A stretch of 64,000 nucleotides of DNA, from positions 62,001 through 126,000 of the forward strand of contig JAQGOL010000007.1 in NCBI GenBank assembly GCA_028293625.1. The letters run 5' to 3'. A model generated the notes under the pieces. The model saw only the letters and a list, made by a program, of their open reading frames with translations. It had not been told where the DNA came from and searched no databases. The translations under genes were made by a program, and so were the position numbers. Origin of the DNA: Chthoniobacteraceae bacterium. GTDB taxonomy: Bacteria > Verrucomicrobiota > Verrucomicrobiia > Chthoniobacterales > Chthoniobacteraceae. Of the stretch, positions 53,276 through 62,739 are shown one piece after another. Each line of letters starts with the position of its first letter. Positions within the stretch are counted from its first letter, which is position 1.

Positions 53276-54670
53276 TCAGCCCCTTGATTTTTTTAATTCT
53301 TCGAGCTCCTCCCACATGCTCTGTTCAGCGCCGCTATATTCAAAGTGGTTCATCGTTCCGCAGCAGCCTTCACAATTCTGCAGCACACCGGGAGGATCCT
53401 GAATATTAGCCGCCAGATACTGGCCGGCAATATGGCTCTCGCTAAGCGGCGTTGGCGAGACGAGCACCTCACGCAGGGTGAACCGGTTTCGAATAAAGTT
53501 GCGGTATTCCGTGGGTTTGCCGTCGGCGGCCGCAAGGATCAGCAACTGGTTGGCCACATCGGCAAACGTGGCGGCGCTGTTTGGGGCGGCGCGGAAGGCG
53601 CGAATGACCAAGCCGCAAAGATATTTGCCCGCCTCGTAGAGAACCGCCGAATCATCGCGCTGAATCGGCCGCTGTTCGAAGCGGAAAATATCGGCCAGAA
53701 TATCGTAGATTGCACCGGTGAAGACCTGCGAAAGCGCATGCACTTCACTGCCGACCTCACTTAATTTGAGATCATTATCCGCGTTGCGAAGTCCGTTGGG
53801 CCGGCCAAGAGAGAGCCCGAATTGTTCAGCCAGATCGGCCAGGAAGGTTTTATCGTGCAGATTGGCCTTGGTCTGGGCCACCACGGCTTCGACCTGATCG
53901 AGCTGCGAAAGCGCCAGGAAGATCGCGGTCAGATCGCCAAACGACTCATGCAAACCTCCGGTTTGCGGCGGATTATTAAACCCAAGCCAGGCCGGCTTCA
54001 TCCCGTCCAGCACAGCGTGCCCTGTCTCGTGGGCGACAATATCAAAAGAGCGGCAGGTATAGATATGCTGTGGAGGCGTGGTTCCCGGCTGCACAAAGTC
54101 GCCAAATCGCAGCGCTTTTTCCTGGCGGCTGTAATAAGCGTTCATCACGTCGGGCAGCCCGTGCGGATAAACGCTCAGCGGCTCCACGTTGTGCGCATTA
54201 TTCCATTCCCAAGGACAAGGATTGGAAAGCGCGCGCTGGAACATCGTCAGCGTCTCGCGCACCACTGAAAACGTGTGCACCGAATCAAACGCAGCCGTGC
54301 CCGGCGTCTGAATAAAGTCACCCATCAGATTGGGGCTCACCGAGGGAAGCGCCGCCATGCCGGTTCCATTCCTTAAACGGGCATCACGCGGTCCGGGGAA
54401 AACGTGACCTGGGAGGAAAGTCTTGCGAACATTGATTTCGGGCACCGAGGGATCTTGCTTCCACATGAGCACACGCGCTCCCGGCAGCGGGAGCGGGACT
54501 GGAATTGGGACCGGCATCGCGGGGATGCCGGGTTCCATTGTGTTTTTGCGAATTTTGCGATGCACGCGATATGCCCGAGTGGGCGTTGGAACGAGAGATA
54601 CGGGCATGCCCGATTCCGGATGTTGGTTTCCATTTCCATCGAGGGTTGGCTGATCAAATGTTCTAATCAT
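53276..54670 (-). CDS. M4-type (thermolysin/protealysin-like) metallopeptidase
   Basis: ATG 54670 (MIRTFDQ) is the likely start. There is no signal peptide, as in leaderless protealysin. The metal site is VAHETGHAVLDG (H214-E215-T216-G217-H218), with GGLHESFGDLTAIF giving E242 as third ligand. SEVHALSQVFTGAIYDIL matches the region with the catalytic transition-state His of M4. The gene lacks the HELTH wording of classical M4, so it is a divergent branch. A proline-rich stretch (residues about 50-62) precedes the catalytic domain. The emfourin gene follows downstream. Confidence 0.8.
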   Translation of the reverse strand: MIRTFDQPTLDGNGNQHPESGMPVSLVPTPTRAYRVHRKIRKNTMEPGIPAMPVPIPVPLPLPGARVLMWKQDPSVPEINVRKTFLPGHVFPGPRDARLRNGTGMAALPSVSPNLMGDFIQTPGTAAFDSVHTFSVVRETLTMFQRALSNPCPWEWNNAHNVEPLSVYPHGLPDVMNAYYSRQEKALRFGDFVQPGTTPPQHIYTCRSFDIVAHETGHAVLDGMKPAWLGFNNPPQTGGLHESFGDLTAIFLALSQLDQVEAVVAQTKANLHDKTFLADLAEQFGLSLGRPNGLRNADNDLKLSEVGSEVHALSQVFTGAIYDILADIFRFEQRPIQRDDSAVLYEAGKYLCGLVIRAFRAAPNSAATFADVANQLLILAAADGKPTEYRNFIRNRFTLREVLVSPTPLSESHIAGQYLAANIQDPPGVLQNCEGCCGTMNHFEYSGAEQSMWEELEELKKSRG

Positions 54671-54883
54671 TGCGGTGTGCTTTTGCTTTTTGGTGAGCCC
54701 CGCCAAAACCCGGCATCGGGCTTTCTGGGGGGCGCCACAATGACGAGTCGCCCTGCCTCCCGCCATTGGGGCAGCCGCCCGTTGAACCCTAGGCTAAAGC
54801 CTGAGCCAGCCCGCCGATCCTCCCGCCTTTTTGACTCAGTAAAAAGCGCAGGTTTTCATCCTCCAAAAACCGCTCAACCCGTC

Positions 54884-55465
54884 TCAGCGCCCCGCGTACG
54901 CTTCCGAATGCTCCTTATGCAGCTTCCAATTGTCGGTATAACAGGCAGCCAAGGCTGTATCATGGATAACCAGCAGATTCTCCGCGTTGGACGCCTCGGC
55001 CGCTTTTGTAAAGTTAAACGATCCTGTAATGATCACCTCGTTATCGATGATCATAATTTTGTTATGCGCAATCGCATGCTTGGCGTCGATGTAGGTCGGG
55101 ATCCTGGCGTGCGCGACAAAATCCGCCGACGAATACTTTTCCGAGCGCTGGCTTTTGTCCAAAAGCACCTGCACCGAGACGCCCCGTCGATAAGCCGCCA
55201 CCAACGCTTCCGCGATTGGCGCCGACGTAAATGAATACGCCTGCACAAGAATCGTCTTCTTTGCCCGGCCAAGCTCCTCAACGATCTTTTCCGTGCACCC
55301 GCCTTTTGGGGAAAAATGCGCTTCCACCGACTTGGCGACGCTTCGTGTGGAAGCGATTTTGCGTATCGCCGGCACGTCGCGCACAAGCGGCACTTTGTCG
55401 CTGAAAATAACACCGAGAATGAATGTGAGCGTGGTTAACGCAAGAGTCTTGGGGATGGGCCGCAT
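54884..55465 (-). CDS. Phospholipase D-like nuclease (Nuc/EndA type), membrane-anchored or exported
   Basis: The 193-residue protein has one HKD motif, which is the size of the Nuc group that dimerises to build its active site. H134, K136 and D141 sit in AIAHNKIMIIDNEVIITGSFNF. FSPKGGCTEKIVEELGRAKKTILVQAYSF is the usual N-terminal region. A hydrophobic N-terminal stretch (residues 8-22) may be a signal peptide or anchor. It probably cuts nucleic acid outside the cytoplasm. It lies between the ABC-F gene and the M4 peptidase gene on the same strand. Confidence 0.85.
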   Translation of the reverse strand: MRPIPKTLALTTLTFILGVIFSDKVPLVRDVPAIRKIASTRSVAKSVEAHFSPKGGCTEKIVEELGRAKKTILVQAYSFTSAPIAEALVAAYRRGVSVQVLLDKSQRSEKYSSADFVAHARIPTYIDAKHAIAHNKIMIIDNEVIITGSFNFTKAAEASNAENLLVIHDTALAACYTDNWKLHKEHSEAYAGR

Positions 55466-55507
55466 GGGGTGGCAATGGGTGGCGAAACAAGCGGAGGACT
55501 CCGCTTT

Positions 55508-57118
55508 TTACTGAGCCGTCAAGGCGGCGCGTTCATCGCCTGCGGAGCCGGATTTTTCGAGATAATAATCGTAACCGCCGGGATATGCGAACACCTTGCC
55601 GCCGTTAACATGGAGCACTTTCGTGGCGAGGTGCCGGATAAAATGGACGTCATGGGAGATAAAAACCAGGGTCCCCTCGTATTTCTCAAGCGCCAGGGTC
55701 AGCGACTCCACACTATGAATGTCGAGATGCGTCGTCGGCTCGTCCATGAGGAGCAGGTTCGGCGGATCGACCAGAAACTTAATAAGGTTAAGCCGGCTTT
55801 TTTCGCCGCCGCTCAGCACCTCGGTTTTTTTGTAGATCTCTTCTTTTCTGAAAAGAAATGAGCCGAGAATGCCGCGCGCTTCGTCCTCGCGAATGGTCGG
55901 CGCGCTATTAAGCACTTCCTCGATCACGGTGCGGTTTGGATCAAGAAACTCAGCCCGGTGCTGGCTGAAATAACCAATCTTGGCGTTATGCCCGAGTTTG
56001 CGTTCGCCTTTTTGAAATTCAAGGACGCCGGCGAGAATCTTAAGCAGGGTCGATTTGCCCGCGCCGTTGGGGCCAACCAGCACGGTGCGTTCGCCACGTT
56101 CCACCGTCAGGTCAAGCCCTTCATACACCTTGTGCGTCCCGTAAGCCATGTGCAACCCTTCCAGCGTCACCGCCCGGGAGCCACCCCGCGGCGGCTGCGG
56201 GATCTGGAAGCGGAATGGCTTGCGGGGCGCCAGCGGCTTTTCAATCAATTCCATGCGCTCGATCTGCTTGAGCTTGCTCATGGCCTGCGAGGCTTTTGAC
56301 GGGTTGGCGCGAAAACGATCCGCAAACTCCTGCAGCGCTTTAATCTCCTTTTGCTGGTTCTTATACGCGGCCGTTTGCTGTTCGTAGAGGGCCTCGCGCT
56401 GGCGCAAAAATTCGGAGTAATTGCCCTTGTAAGGGATGAGCTTTTGCTCGGAGATCTCGTACACGTTTTCGATAATCTCATCCATGAACTGGCGATCATG
56501 GGAGATCATCAGCAAAGCGCCCGAATACGTTTTCAGATATTCCTGAAGCCATAACAACGACAGGAGATCGAGATGATTGGTCGGCTCGTCGAGAAGCAAC
56601 AGATCGGGCTCCATCACCAGCAACCGGGCCAGATGCGCCCGCATCACCCAGCCGCCGCTCATCTCTTTTGCCGGGCGGTCAAAGTCCGCTTCTCGATATC
56701 CAAGGCCGCGCAACATTTTCTTCGCCTTGGCTTCCACCTGCGGATTGTTCAATGCGTCGAACTTGGCATGCGCTTCAAGGTATTCCGGGCCATCGACCGT
56801 GCCGGCCGTTTCCAGTTCGTGCAGACGTTTTTCCAACTCCGGCAGTTCGCCGGCGCGTCCGGTGGCCACATCCATTACGGTTTCGTCGCCGCGCACCTGG
56901 CTCTCCTGCGGCAGATAACCAATCATGGTCCATTCGTCGCGCTCAACACTGCCCACATCGGCGTCGTCGGTTTTCAGGATGATGGAAAAGAGCGTCGATT
57001 TGCCCGCGCCGTTGGGTCCGACCAAAGCCACGCGTTCGCCGTAGTTGACTTGCATCGAGGCATTTTCAAACAAGGTTCGGCCGCCGACGGTTTTTTTGAG
57101 ATCGCGAATAGTAAGCAT
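55508..57118 (-). CDS. ABC-F family ATPase
   Basis: ATG 57118 starts MLTIRDLKKTVGGRTLFENA; the upstream extension is discarded. Two ABC domains are readable. Walker A VGPNGAGKSTLFSI comes with signature MSGGWVMRAHLARLL and Walker B LLLLDEPTNHLDL in the first; VGPNGAGKSTLLKI with LSGGEKSRLNLIKFL and LLLMDEPTTHLDI in the second. There are no membrane segments. A basic linker lies between the domains. ABC-F proteins work on the ribosome in translation or antibiotic protection. The chain of 536 residues is of normal length. Confidence 0.92.
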   Translation of the reverse strand: MLTIRDLKKTVGGRTLFENASMQVNYGERVALVGPNGAGKSTLFSIILKTDDADVGSVERDEWTMIGYLPQESQVRGDETVMDVATGRAGELPELEKRLHELETAGTVDGPEYLEAHAKFDALNNPQVEAKAKKMLRGLGYREADFDRPAKEMSGGWVMRAHLARLLVMEPDLLLLDEPTNHLDLLSLLWLQEYLKTYSGALLMISHDRQFMDEIIENVYEISEQKLIPYKGNYSEFLRQREALYEQQTAAYKNQQKEIKALQEFADRFRANPSKASQAMSKLKQIERMELIEKPLAPRKPFRFQIPQPPRGGSRAVTLEGLHMAYGTHKVYEGLDLTVERGERTVLVGPNGAGKSTLLKILAGVLEFQKGERKLGHNAKIGYFSQHRAEFLDPNRTVIEEVLNSAPTIREDEARGILGSFLFRKEEIYKKTEVLSGGEKSRLNLIKFLVDPPNLLLMDEPTTHLDIHSVESLTLALEKYEGTLVFISHDVHFIRHLATKVLHVNGGKVFAYPGGYDYYLEKSGSAGDERAALTAQ

Positions 57119-57207
57119 GGAAAGTGAAGGGCGGGAGGCGTCGGGAAAACGCGTCACGGCTAGCCGGCCACTCTGCGGGCAGGCGGCACGAAGTTCAAAT
57201 GCGGAAT

Positions 57208-58128
57208 TTAAACCCGCGGGATTTTGCCTTGCCTGCTTTGCTGAATAATCGAACGGAGCAGCGCCAGATTCTCCACATCCCCGGCCATTTCAATTCCCTT
57301 TGGCGTCTCCAATACCTTCGGGATTTTCCGTAACCGGGGCGCGTTCATCACGTAGCGAAAGGCCTCGATCCCGATCTTGCCTTGTCCGATATGTTCGTGC
57401 CGATCGACCCGGGAACCGAGCGCGGTTTTGGAGTCATTCAGGTGCAACGCGGCAAGATGCTTTAAACCAACAATCCGGTCGAACCTGGCGAACACCGCCT
57501 TGGCGCCTGCCTCGGTGGCGATGTCATAGCCGGAGGCGAATAAATGCGCTGTATCGATGCAGACACAAAGGCGCTCAGGCTCGCGGACATGATTTAAAAT
57601 AAAAGCCAGCTGCTCAAACTCGCACCCAAGGCAGGTTCCCTGCCCGGCCGTCGTTTCCAAAGCCACTTTGGCTGACACCTGCGGTATCAGCGATGCAACC
57701 GCATCGAGGCTTTCCACCACTTTTTCAAGGCCGGCTTCCACGCCCGCCCCCAGATGCGCCCCGGGATGGAGGACAAGAAACGGCAATCGCAACTGGTCGG
57801 CTCGTAAAAGCTCCTCCGCCAAGGCGCGCCGCGATTTTTCCAGAAACTCCGGATTGGCCGCCGCCAGGTTGATCATGTAGCCGCTATGGCCAAAAACCGA
57901 ATGGATTTCTCCCCGCTCGGAATGTTCATGGAACGCGCGAATATCACTCTCTCCAAGCGGCGCGGGAGCAAACCATTGCATGTTATTTTTGACAAAAATC
58001 TGCATCGCGTTCGCCCCGATTTCCCTGGCCCGCGTGATGGCCTTGTCCATTCCACCCGCGGTCGACACATGCGCGCCCAGAAGCGGGTGGACCGTTTTAT
58101 TCAACGGGGCAGAACGTTGAGGCGCCAT
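57208..58128 (-). CDS. nfo: Endonuclease IV (AP endonuclease)
   Basis: The 306-residue protein carries the Nfo signatures: LLGAHVSTAGGMDKAITRAREIGANAMQIF, FGHSGYMINLAA, LVLHPGAHLGAG, VALETTAGQGTCLG, VCIDTAHLFASGYDI and HLNDSKTALGSRVDRHEHIGQGKIG. The metal-binding histidines and acids of the TIM barrel are in these blocks. It cuts at abasic sites in base excision repair. Its start overlaps the end of the AsmA-like gene by 28 bases; an internal start is possible. Confidence 0.95.
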   Translation of the reverse strand: MAPQRSAPLNKTVHPLLGAHVSTAGGMDKAITRAREIGANAMQIFVKNNMQWFAPAPLGESDIRAFHEHSERGEIHSVFGHSGYMINLAAANPEFLEKSRRALAEELLRADQLRLPFLVLHPGAHLGAGVEAGLEKVVESLDAVASLIPQVSAKVALETTAGQGTCLGCEFEQLAFILNHVREPERLCVCIDTAHLFASGYDIATEAGAKAVFARFDRIVGLKHLAALHLNDSKTALGSRVDRHEHIGQGKIGIEAFRYVMNAPRLRKIPKVLETPKGIEMAGDVENLALLRSIIQQSRQGKIPRV

Positions 58129-60407
58129 TTTGGTTTGGAGAGTTTTTCGCTCGCGACGTATTCAAAAAAACTGCCGTCCGGGGAGAGCAACAAGCCGGGA
58201 ATCCCGCGAGCATTCGCACGCAAATTAAAATCGATCTGATCTTCGAGAAACATCAGCCGGCCTCCGCCGGCCATCGTAAAACCGCTGGCATCGACGGCGA
58301 AATCGCTGGCCGAAATCACGCCGTCATTAAAAGTAAAATTAACCGACGCTTTCCGCACGTTTTCCTCGGCCACACCGGGAACCGTCTCATTTAAAATCTC
58401 CGCGAGTGGCTTCAGAAAAGGCAGCGAAAAGAGATCGCCCTCGTGAAGCTTCCAATCGCCATGGCCATGCAGAAAACGCGCTTCGCCACCGAGCCCGCTG
58501 ATATCGCAACTCCCGTCGAGCCGTCCTTTGGAACTCTCGTCCTTAAAGTAAAGCTTCATCAACGCGCCAAAATCGAGCTCCTCAAAATGAAGCTGCATAT
58601 TGTGGGCGGGCTTTCCTTGCAACAGTGAAATACCCGCTTTTCCACGAAGCCGCCCACCGAGCAGCCCGGCCGAAATCTCGGACACCTTGAGCCGTTGATC
58701 GCCCAGAATGAGCTTGGCGGAAATCGGCGCAAAGATCAGCTCCTTGTTCCAAAAAGCGACTTCCATCCCATCCGGCGCCTCGGCCGCGATCGTGACGGAA
58801 GTAGCCTTGCCGTGATCGAGATCAATGAGTCCATCGATAGCAAGCTGCGGCGGCTGCTTTAAAAAACGAAACGCGGCGACAAGATCGGTGAAACTCGGCA
58901 CACACCACGTCATCACGTCCGCCGGATGAAGGCGGCAGCGGATCTTATCGAGATGAATCTCGTTCAGGCCCCAATCGTAAGTGACTCCCCCGGATGCGGT
59001 TCCTTCAGCGCGGTTTATTTCAAACGGCGCAATTACAACCTTCTGCCCCTCATATCGCACCGTGGCCGATGCACTTTCCACCGCCGTATTGTGAAAGCTT
59101 GCGCGCGCCAGTTTGATTTGCGCCGTGCCACTGCACGCGGCCGGTTTGGAACCGCGCAATTCAAAACCGAGCGAAGGCGCATCAATAAAATCAAATTGTG
59201 AAACCAGCTCCGCGAACCTCGGAGGCAGCATCGGCGCTATCGCCCGAGGATTCATCGTGCTCTGCAGCCGGGCTCGAAAATCATCGGGCACCTGCACCAC
59301 GTCGCCAGTCACCACTCCGGACCGGTGCTCCAGACGGAGGTCACGAATGCTCCAGCGTCCGTTATCCCAGGAAGTGTCCGCCTCCAAATGCTCGAATCGA
59401 GCCGCGCGAAACGCAAAATGGCCCAACGCAACGTGGCCTGTTGCGCGCAGCGAAGGCAATTCACCCAGCGTCGAGGAAAGCGACAGATCGAGAAGCGGCG
59501 CGGCATCCGAACTGAACTCTTCGACCAAAGAGCGCATTCCCATCACGATGGCAATTGCCTTGGCATCCAGGCTTGAACGCAAGCGCAAGGAAGCTTCGCC
59601 TGAAGCCACTTCCCAACGCCCGGTTGCGGTAAGCCCCCCTTTTTTATCGCTTGCGGAAAGATGCGTGAGTTCCACCACTCCATCCCGCAGACAGCCTTCC
59701 AATTCAAGGTTCCCCAGCCGGTAACCATCGCGATGCGCACGGCGCGCGCTGAGTTTGCCTTCAATAAAAATCTTTTGCGCATCCGCCAGATCGCCGCTGA
59801 AACGGAGCGCCAGATGGGGAGCTTCCGCCTCAAATTTGACCAGTTTCAATTCTTTGATCAGCCGCGCAGCGACCGCCGCAGCCAGGCGCGTCCCGTTGCT
59901 TCCCTTTATTTTAAATTCACCAGGGTTGACCAGGCGGCCCATCGCCGAGACGCGCACCCCGTATAAATCCGCTTCAAACCGGCTCAGATAGAGCTGCTTG
60001 GGTGGCAATAAAAGCCGGCCGCTCAGGTTTTTGACCTCCACGGCGGGACCACGCGGGTTGGTGGAATCAAGCGGCAACGCGAGCCGCGCTTCCCGCAGAT
60101 CGAGCGCTTCAATAAACGGCTGGCTCTTAAAGAAATTGGCGTAATTTATCACCAGGACGACTTCATCGATCACGGCCACCGTCCGGCGCCGGTCGCGGGT
60201 GTCATAAACTTTGACATCGCGGGCCACAAAACCGCGCCACGGCTCGAGCGCAAGCTGTCGCAGGGAAACCTCCACGCCGCGTTTGCGGAATTCCCCGGCG
60301 ACATAACTGCGCCATTTTTTAGTGAATCCCTTCTCATATGCATACCAGCCCGCCCCCAAAAGAACTGCCAGGAGCAGTCCTAAAATTGAGAAAACAATGC
60401 GGCGCAT
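58101..60407 (-). CDS. AsmA/DUF3971-like membrane-anchored protein
   Basis: The 768-residue protein has a single N-terminal membrane helix (IVFSILGLLLAVLLGAGWYAY) and a long beta-rich body. The body ends with the AsmA-like C-terminal region: GLLGGRLRGKAGISLLQGKP, LHFEELDFGALMKLY, LDGSCDISGLGGEARFLHGHGDWKLHEGDLFSLPFLKPL, VASEKLSKPKWRLNVLPR. AsmA-like proteins are repeating-beta-groove proteins that span the periplasm and influence lipid transport to the outer membrane. Function here is inferred from the family. It overlaps nfo by 28 bases. Confidence 0.8.
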   Translation of the reverse strand: MRRIVFSILGLLLAVLLGAGWYAYEKGFTKKWRSYVAGEFRKRGVEVSLRQLALEPWRGFVARDVKVYDTRDRRRTVAVIDEVVLVINYANFFKSQPFIEALDLREARLALPLDSTNPRGPAVEVKNLSGRLLLPPKQLYLSRFEADLYGVRVSAMGRLVNPGEFKIKGSNGTRLAAAVAARLIKELKLVKFEAEAPHLALRFSGDLADAQKIFIEGKLSARRAHRDGYRLGNLELEGCLRDGVVELTHLSASDKKGGLTATGRWEVASGEASLRLRSSLDAKAIAIVMGMRSLVEEFSSDAAPLLDLSLSSTLGELPSLRATGHVALGHFAFRAARFEHLEADTSWDNGRWSIRDLRLEHRSGVVTGDVVQVPDDFRARLQSTMNPRAIAPMLPPRFAELVSQFDFIDAPSLGFELRGSKPAACSGTAQIKLARASFHNTAVESASATVRYEGQKVVIAPFEINRAEGTASGGVTYDWGLNEIHLDKIRCRLHPADVMTWCVPSFTDLVAAFRFLKQPPQLAIDGLIDLDHGKATSVTIAAEAPDGMEVAFWNKELIFAPISAKLILGDQRLKVSEISAGLLGGRLRGKAGISLLQGKPAHNMQLHFEELDFGALMKLYFKDESSKGRLDGSCDISGLGGEARFLHGHGDWKLHEGDLFSLPFLKPLAEILNETVPGVAEENVRKASVNFTFNDGVISASDFAVDASGFTMAGGGRLMFLEDQIDFNLRANARGIPGLLLSPDGSFFEYVASEKLSKPKWRLNVLPR

Positions 60408-60563
60408 GCGGGCATGTTTTCGGACTCGGCCGCCTTGCTGGCCAGTGGAATCTGGATTGGACGATTAAAAAAGCCATTCCGGCGCCGCTCACGACCGATC
60501 GTCTGATAATTTTCTGCACGCGTTTTGTTTCCGGGCACGGACGCTGCTCATGAAAGGTTTCCG

Positions 60564-61241
60564 ATGATAAAAGCCAATTGTCGGGATCGGTTCACGGCGG
60601 AAGATTTTGATTTCGTCGTGGAGACACTCTCCAAATCGGAGCGCGATTCGGTGAATTTGGTGAAGCTTCTCACCGATAACGAGGCGCGCGACTCCATCCT
60701 CGACCATCCGCGTCTGGTTGACGCGCTCGCCGAGCAATCCGGCGCGCTGCGCATTTCGCCGCAGCTCTATTTCTATCTTTTGATCAGGCATGTCTTGAAA
60801 GAGACAGACCTCAACGATCGGGCCATCAGCGATTACGTCGCTTCGCTCCTTGAGAATTTTTCTCAAACCCATCGCATCTGTTCGCCCGCCAACGGCATGA
60901 CCGGCCCGATCCAGTACGTTTCCGACATGCTCATCGCCCTGCGCGATGCATCGCCCTCCCAAAGTTTCCTCATCCGGGCGCATGTCGGAAACTATTCGCT
61001 CTTTATCACCGGGATCTTTCACGAAACCGTGCAAAGCCGCTCACAGCGCGGCGGTCCCGATGTCGGCTTTTACGAAGGAATCGGCAGTGCCAATTACAAG
61101 GCGATCGCCTCGCATAAAGCAGCCCGTAGCGCCGCTTTAAGCAGTGTTTACGGACAACTCGCCGATGGATTCCATGAGATGCGGCTCGCGCTCAATAAAC
61201 TCTCCGACACTCTCATTCATCTGGATGGCGGCCTCCATTAA
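60564..61241 (+). CDS. Unknown protein, first gene of a two-gene unit
   Basis: ATG 60564 has AAAGG about seven bases upstream, while the frame opens only at a TTG before it. I do not recognise the family. The 225-residue protein is mostly helical, with ADFD-like acidic segments (FTAEDFDFVVETLSKSERDSVNLVKLL, ILDHPRLVDALAEQSGALRISPQLYFYLLIRHVLKE) and a later FLIRAHVGNYSLFITGIF. No signal peptide or catalytic motif can be seen. The next gene begins four bases after the stop and is also helical, so the two may form a complex. Confidence 0.65.
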   Translation: MIKANCRDRFTAEDFDFVVETLSKSERDSVNLVKLLTDNEARDSILDHPRLVDALAEQSGALRISPQLYFYLLIRHVLKETDLNDRAISDYVASLLENFSQTHRICSPANGMTGPIQYVSDMLIALRDASPSQSFLIRAHVGNYSLFITGIFHETVQSRSQRGGPDVGFYEGIGSANYKAIASHKAARSAALSSVYGQLADGFHEMRLALNKLSDTLIHLDGGLH

Positions 61242-61245
61242 TCCC

Positions 61246-61977
61246 ATGAACACCACGCTCTTCAGCGAGATTCAACGCCTTTTTGAACGCACCTATGCAA
61301 AGGTCGGCATCAATTTGGAGGATTGCCTGATTGACCGGCAACGCTGCGGCCAACTGAGCCGGCTGGCGGGTGCTTCGGCACGGGAACTGAGCGAGCTTGC
61401 GCGCACTTTTTTACGCAAGGCTAACGGCCAGCTTTACATCGGCATCTACTACTCGCGATGGCTCATTGAGCAGCTTGAAAAAAATGATCCGCGAAACTCG
61501 CTGACAAACACAAACATCGTTGAACTCATTGCATTTGTCGAAGAGATCAATCACGCCCTCCATGCTGCGCTCCAATTCCAGCGCGGTGTTCACGCCATCC
61601 ATAGCGAGGATTTTATCCGCAACCTGGAGCTCCAGGCGCAGGTCGATACTTACCTCGTCCTTTTGCTCTTTGTCGGGTTCTTCCGGAAAACACAGAAAAT
61701 TTCCCGCGTCGACCGACGCTGGCTGCGTTTCCACCTCTTCTCCCGGCATCATCCGCAGGCATATGCCGATCCCAATCTAAGGGGACGCTATCTGGAAACG
61801 AACGAACTGGCGGAAGTCTATACACGCTGCCTCGATGCCCTCAACGGCGCGCGGCGTGTCGATGAAATCCGGCATTTCCATTCCCTCGATTACTCGCAAA
61901 AAAAGCAGCGCATTCTCGCGCTCATGGATCGGCGCCGGGAAGAAGACGAGGAGTGCGAAACACCGAGCCCGGAATAA
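61246..61977 (+). CDS. Unknown protein, second gene of a two-gene unit
   Basis: ATG 61246 starts MNTTLFSEIQRLFERTYAKVGINLEDCLIDRQRC. The 243-residue protein is helical and charged; IVELIAFVEEINHALHAALQFQRGVHAIHSEDFIRNLELQAQVDTYLVLLLFVGFF is the central part, and the tail is very acidic (RREEDEECETPSPE). The glutamate and histidine spacing in EEINHALH resembles a metal site, but nothing can be claimed. I do not recognise the family. It is four bases after the previous gene. Confidence 0.65.
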   Translation: MNTTLFSEIQRLFERTYAKVGINLEDCLIDRQRCGQLSRLAGASARELSELARTFLRKANGQLYIGIYYSRWLIEQLEKNDPRNSLTNTNIVELIAFVEEINHALHAALQFQRGVHAIHSEDFIRNLELQAQVDTYLVLLLFVGFFRKTQKISRVDRRWLRFHLFSRHHPQAYADPNLRGRYLETNELAEVYTRCLDALNGARRVDEIRHFHSLDYSQKKQRILALMDRRREEDEECETPSPE

Positions 61978-62059
61978 AAAACACGCTTTTTAAACCGGCA
62001 ATTACGGAAGTCTTTTGCCCTTTCCCATCCGGCGGCGCCTCGTCTAGCCTGCCCGCCTC

Positions 62060-62689
62060 ATGAAACCCCTCCTTATTACAGCGCTCATCGCCATGGCGCT
62101 CCCGGCCTTTGGCGCCGACTCAAAAGACGGCTGGACCAGCCTCTTCGATGGCAAAACTCTCGATGGCTGGAAGATCAGCGAGAAGCCAGGCACCTTCAGT
62201 GTCAAAGATGGCGAAATCGTGGTGCGCGGCGACCGCTCGCATCTCTTCTACGACGGCCCGGTTTTAAACCACAACTTCAAGAACTTCGAGCTCAAGACCG
62301 ACGTGATGACCCGCAAGGGAGCCAACTCCGGCGTCTATTTTCACACCGAATTTCAGGAGACAGGCTTTCCGAACAAAGGCTACGAGGTGCAGGTCAACAA
62401 CACCCATACCGACCCGAAGAAAACAGCCGGCCTTTACGGGATCCAGGATAACTTCACGGCACCTGCCAAGGACGATGAATGGTTCACGCTGACGATCAAG
62501 GTCGAAGGCAAACACATTGTCACCAAGGTAAATGACAAAGTGATTAGCGATTACACCGAGGAGGCAACTCCAAAACGCGAAGGCCAGTTCCTCAAGCGCC
62601 TGGTTTCAAGCGGCACATTCGCCCTTCAGGGACACGATCCGGCCAGCGAAGTCCATTTCAAGAATATCGAAGTCAAGCCGTTGCCTTGA
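62060..62689 (+). CDS. Exported DUF1080 (3-keto-disaccharide hydrolase) protein
   Basis: The signal peptide MKPLLITALIAMALPAFGAD is followed by the DUF1080 pattern: GWTSLFDGKTLDGWKISEKPGTFSVKDGEIVV, NFELKTDVMTRKGANSGVYFHTEF, GYEVQVNNTH and a final ALQGHDPASEVHFKNIEVKPLP. DUF1080 proteins have a concanavalin-like fold and act on keto-disaccharides or related glycans outside the cytoplasm. They are very frequent in Planctomycetes and Verrucomicrobia. A strong hairpin follows the stop. Confidence 0.92.
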   Translation: MKPLLITALIAMALPAFGADSKDGWTSLFDGKTLDGWKISEKPGTFSVKDGEIVVRGDRSHLFYDGPVLNHNFKNFELKTDVMTRKGANSGVYFHTEFQETGFPNKGYEVQVNNTHTDPKKTAGLYGIQDNFTAPAKDDEWFTLTIKVEGKHIVTKVNDKVISDYTEEATPKREGQFLKRLVSSGTFALQGHDPASEVHFKNIEVKPLP

Positions 62690-62701
62690 CCTGAACGCTT
62701 C

Positions 62702-62731
62702 GCGCCCCACCGCGTTCGTACGGTGGGGCGC
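62702..62731. terminator. Hairpin between convergent genes
   Basis: GCGCCCCACCG (62702-62712) and CGGTGGGGCGC (62721-62731) form an eleven-base stem with an eight-base loop. It lies between the DUF1080 stop and the deacetylase stop. The trailers have few Ts. Confidence 0.6.
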
Positions 62732-62739
62732 TTAAGCCG

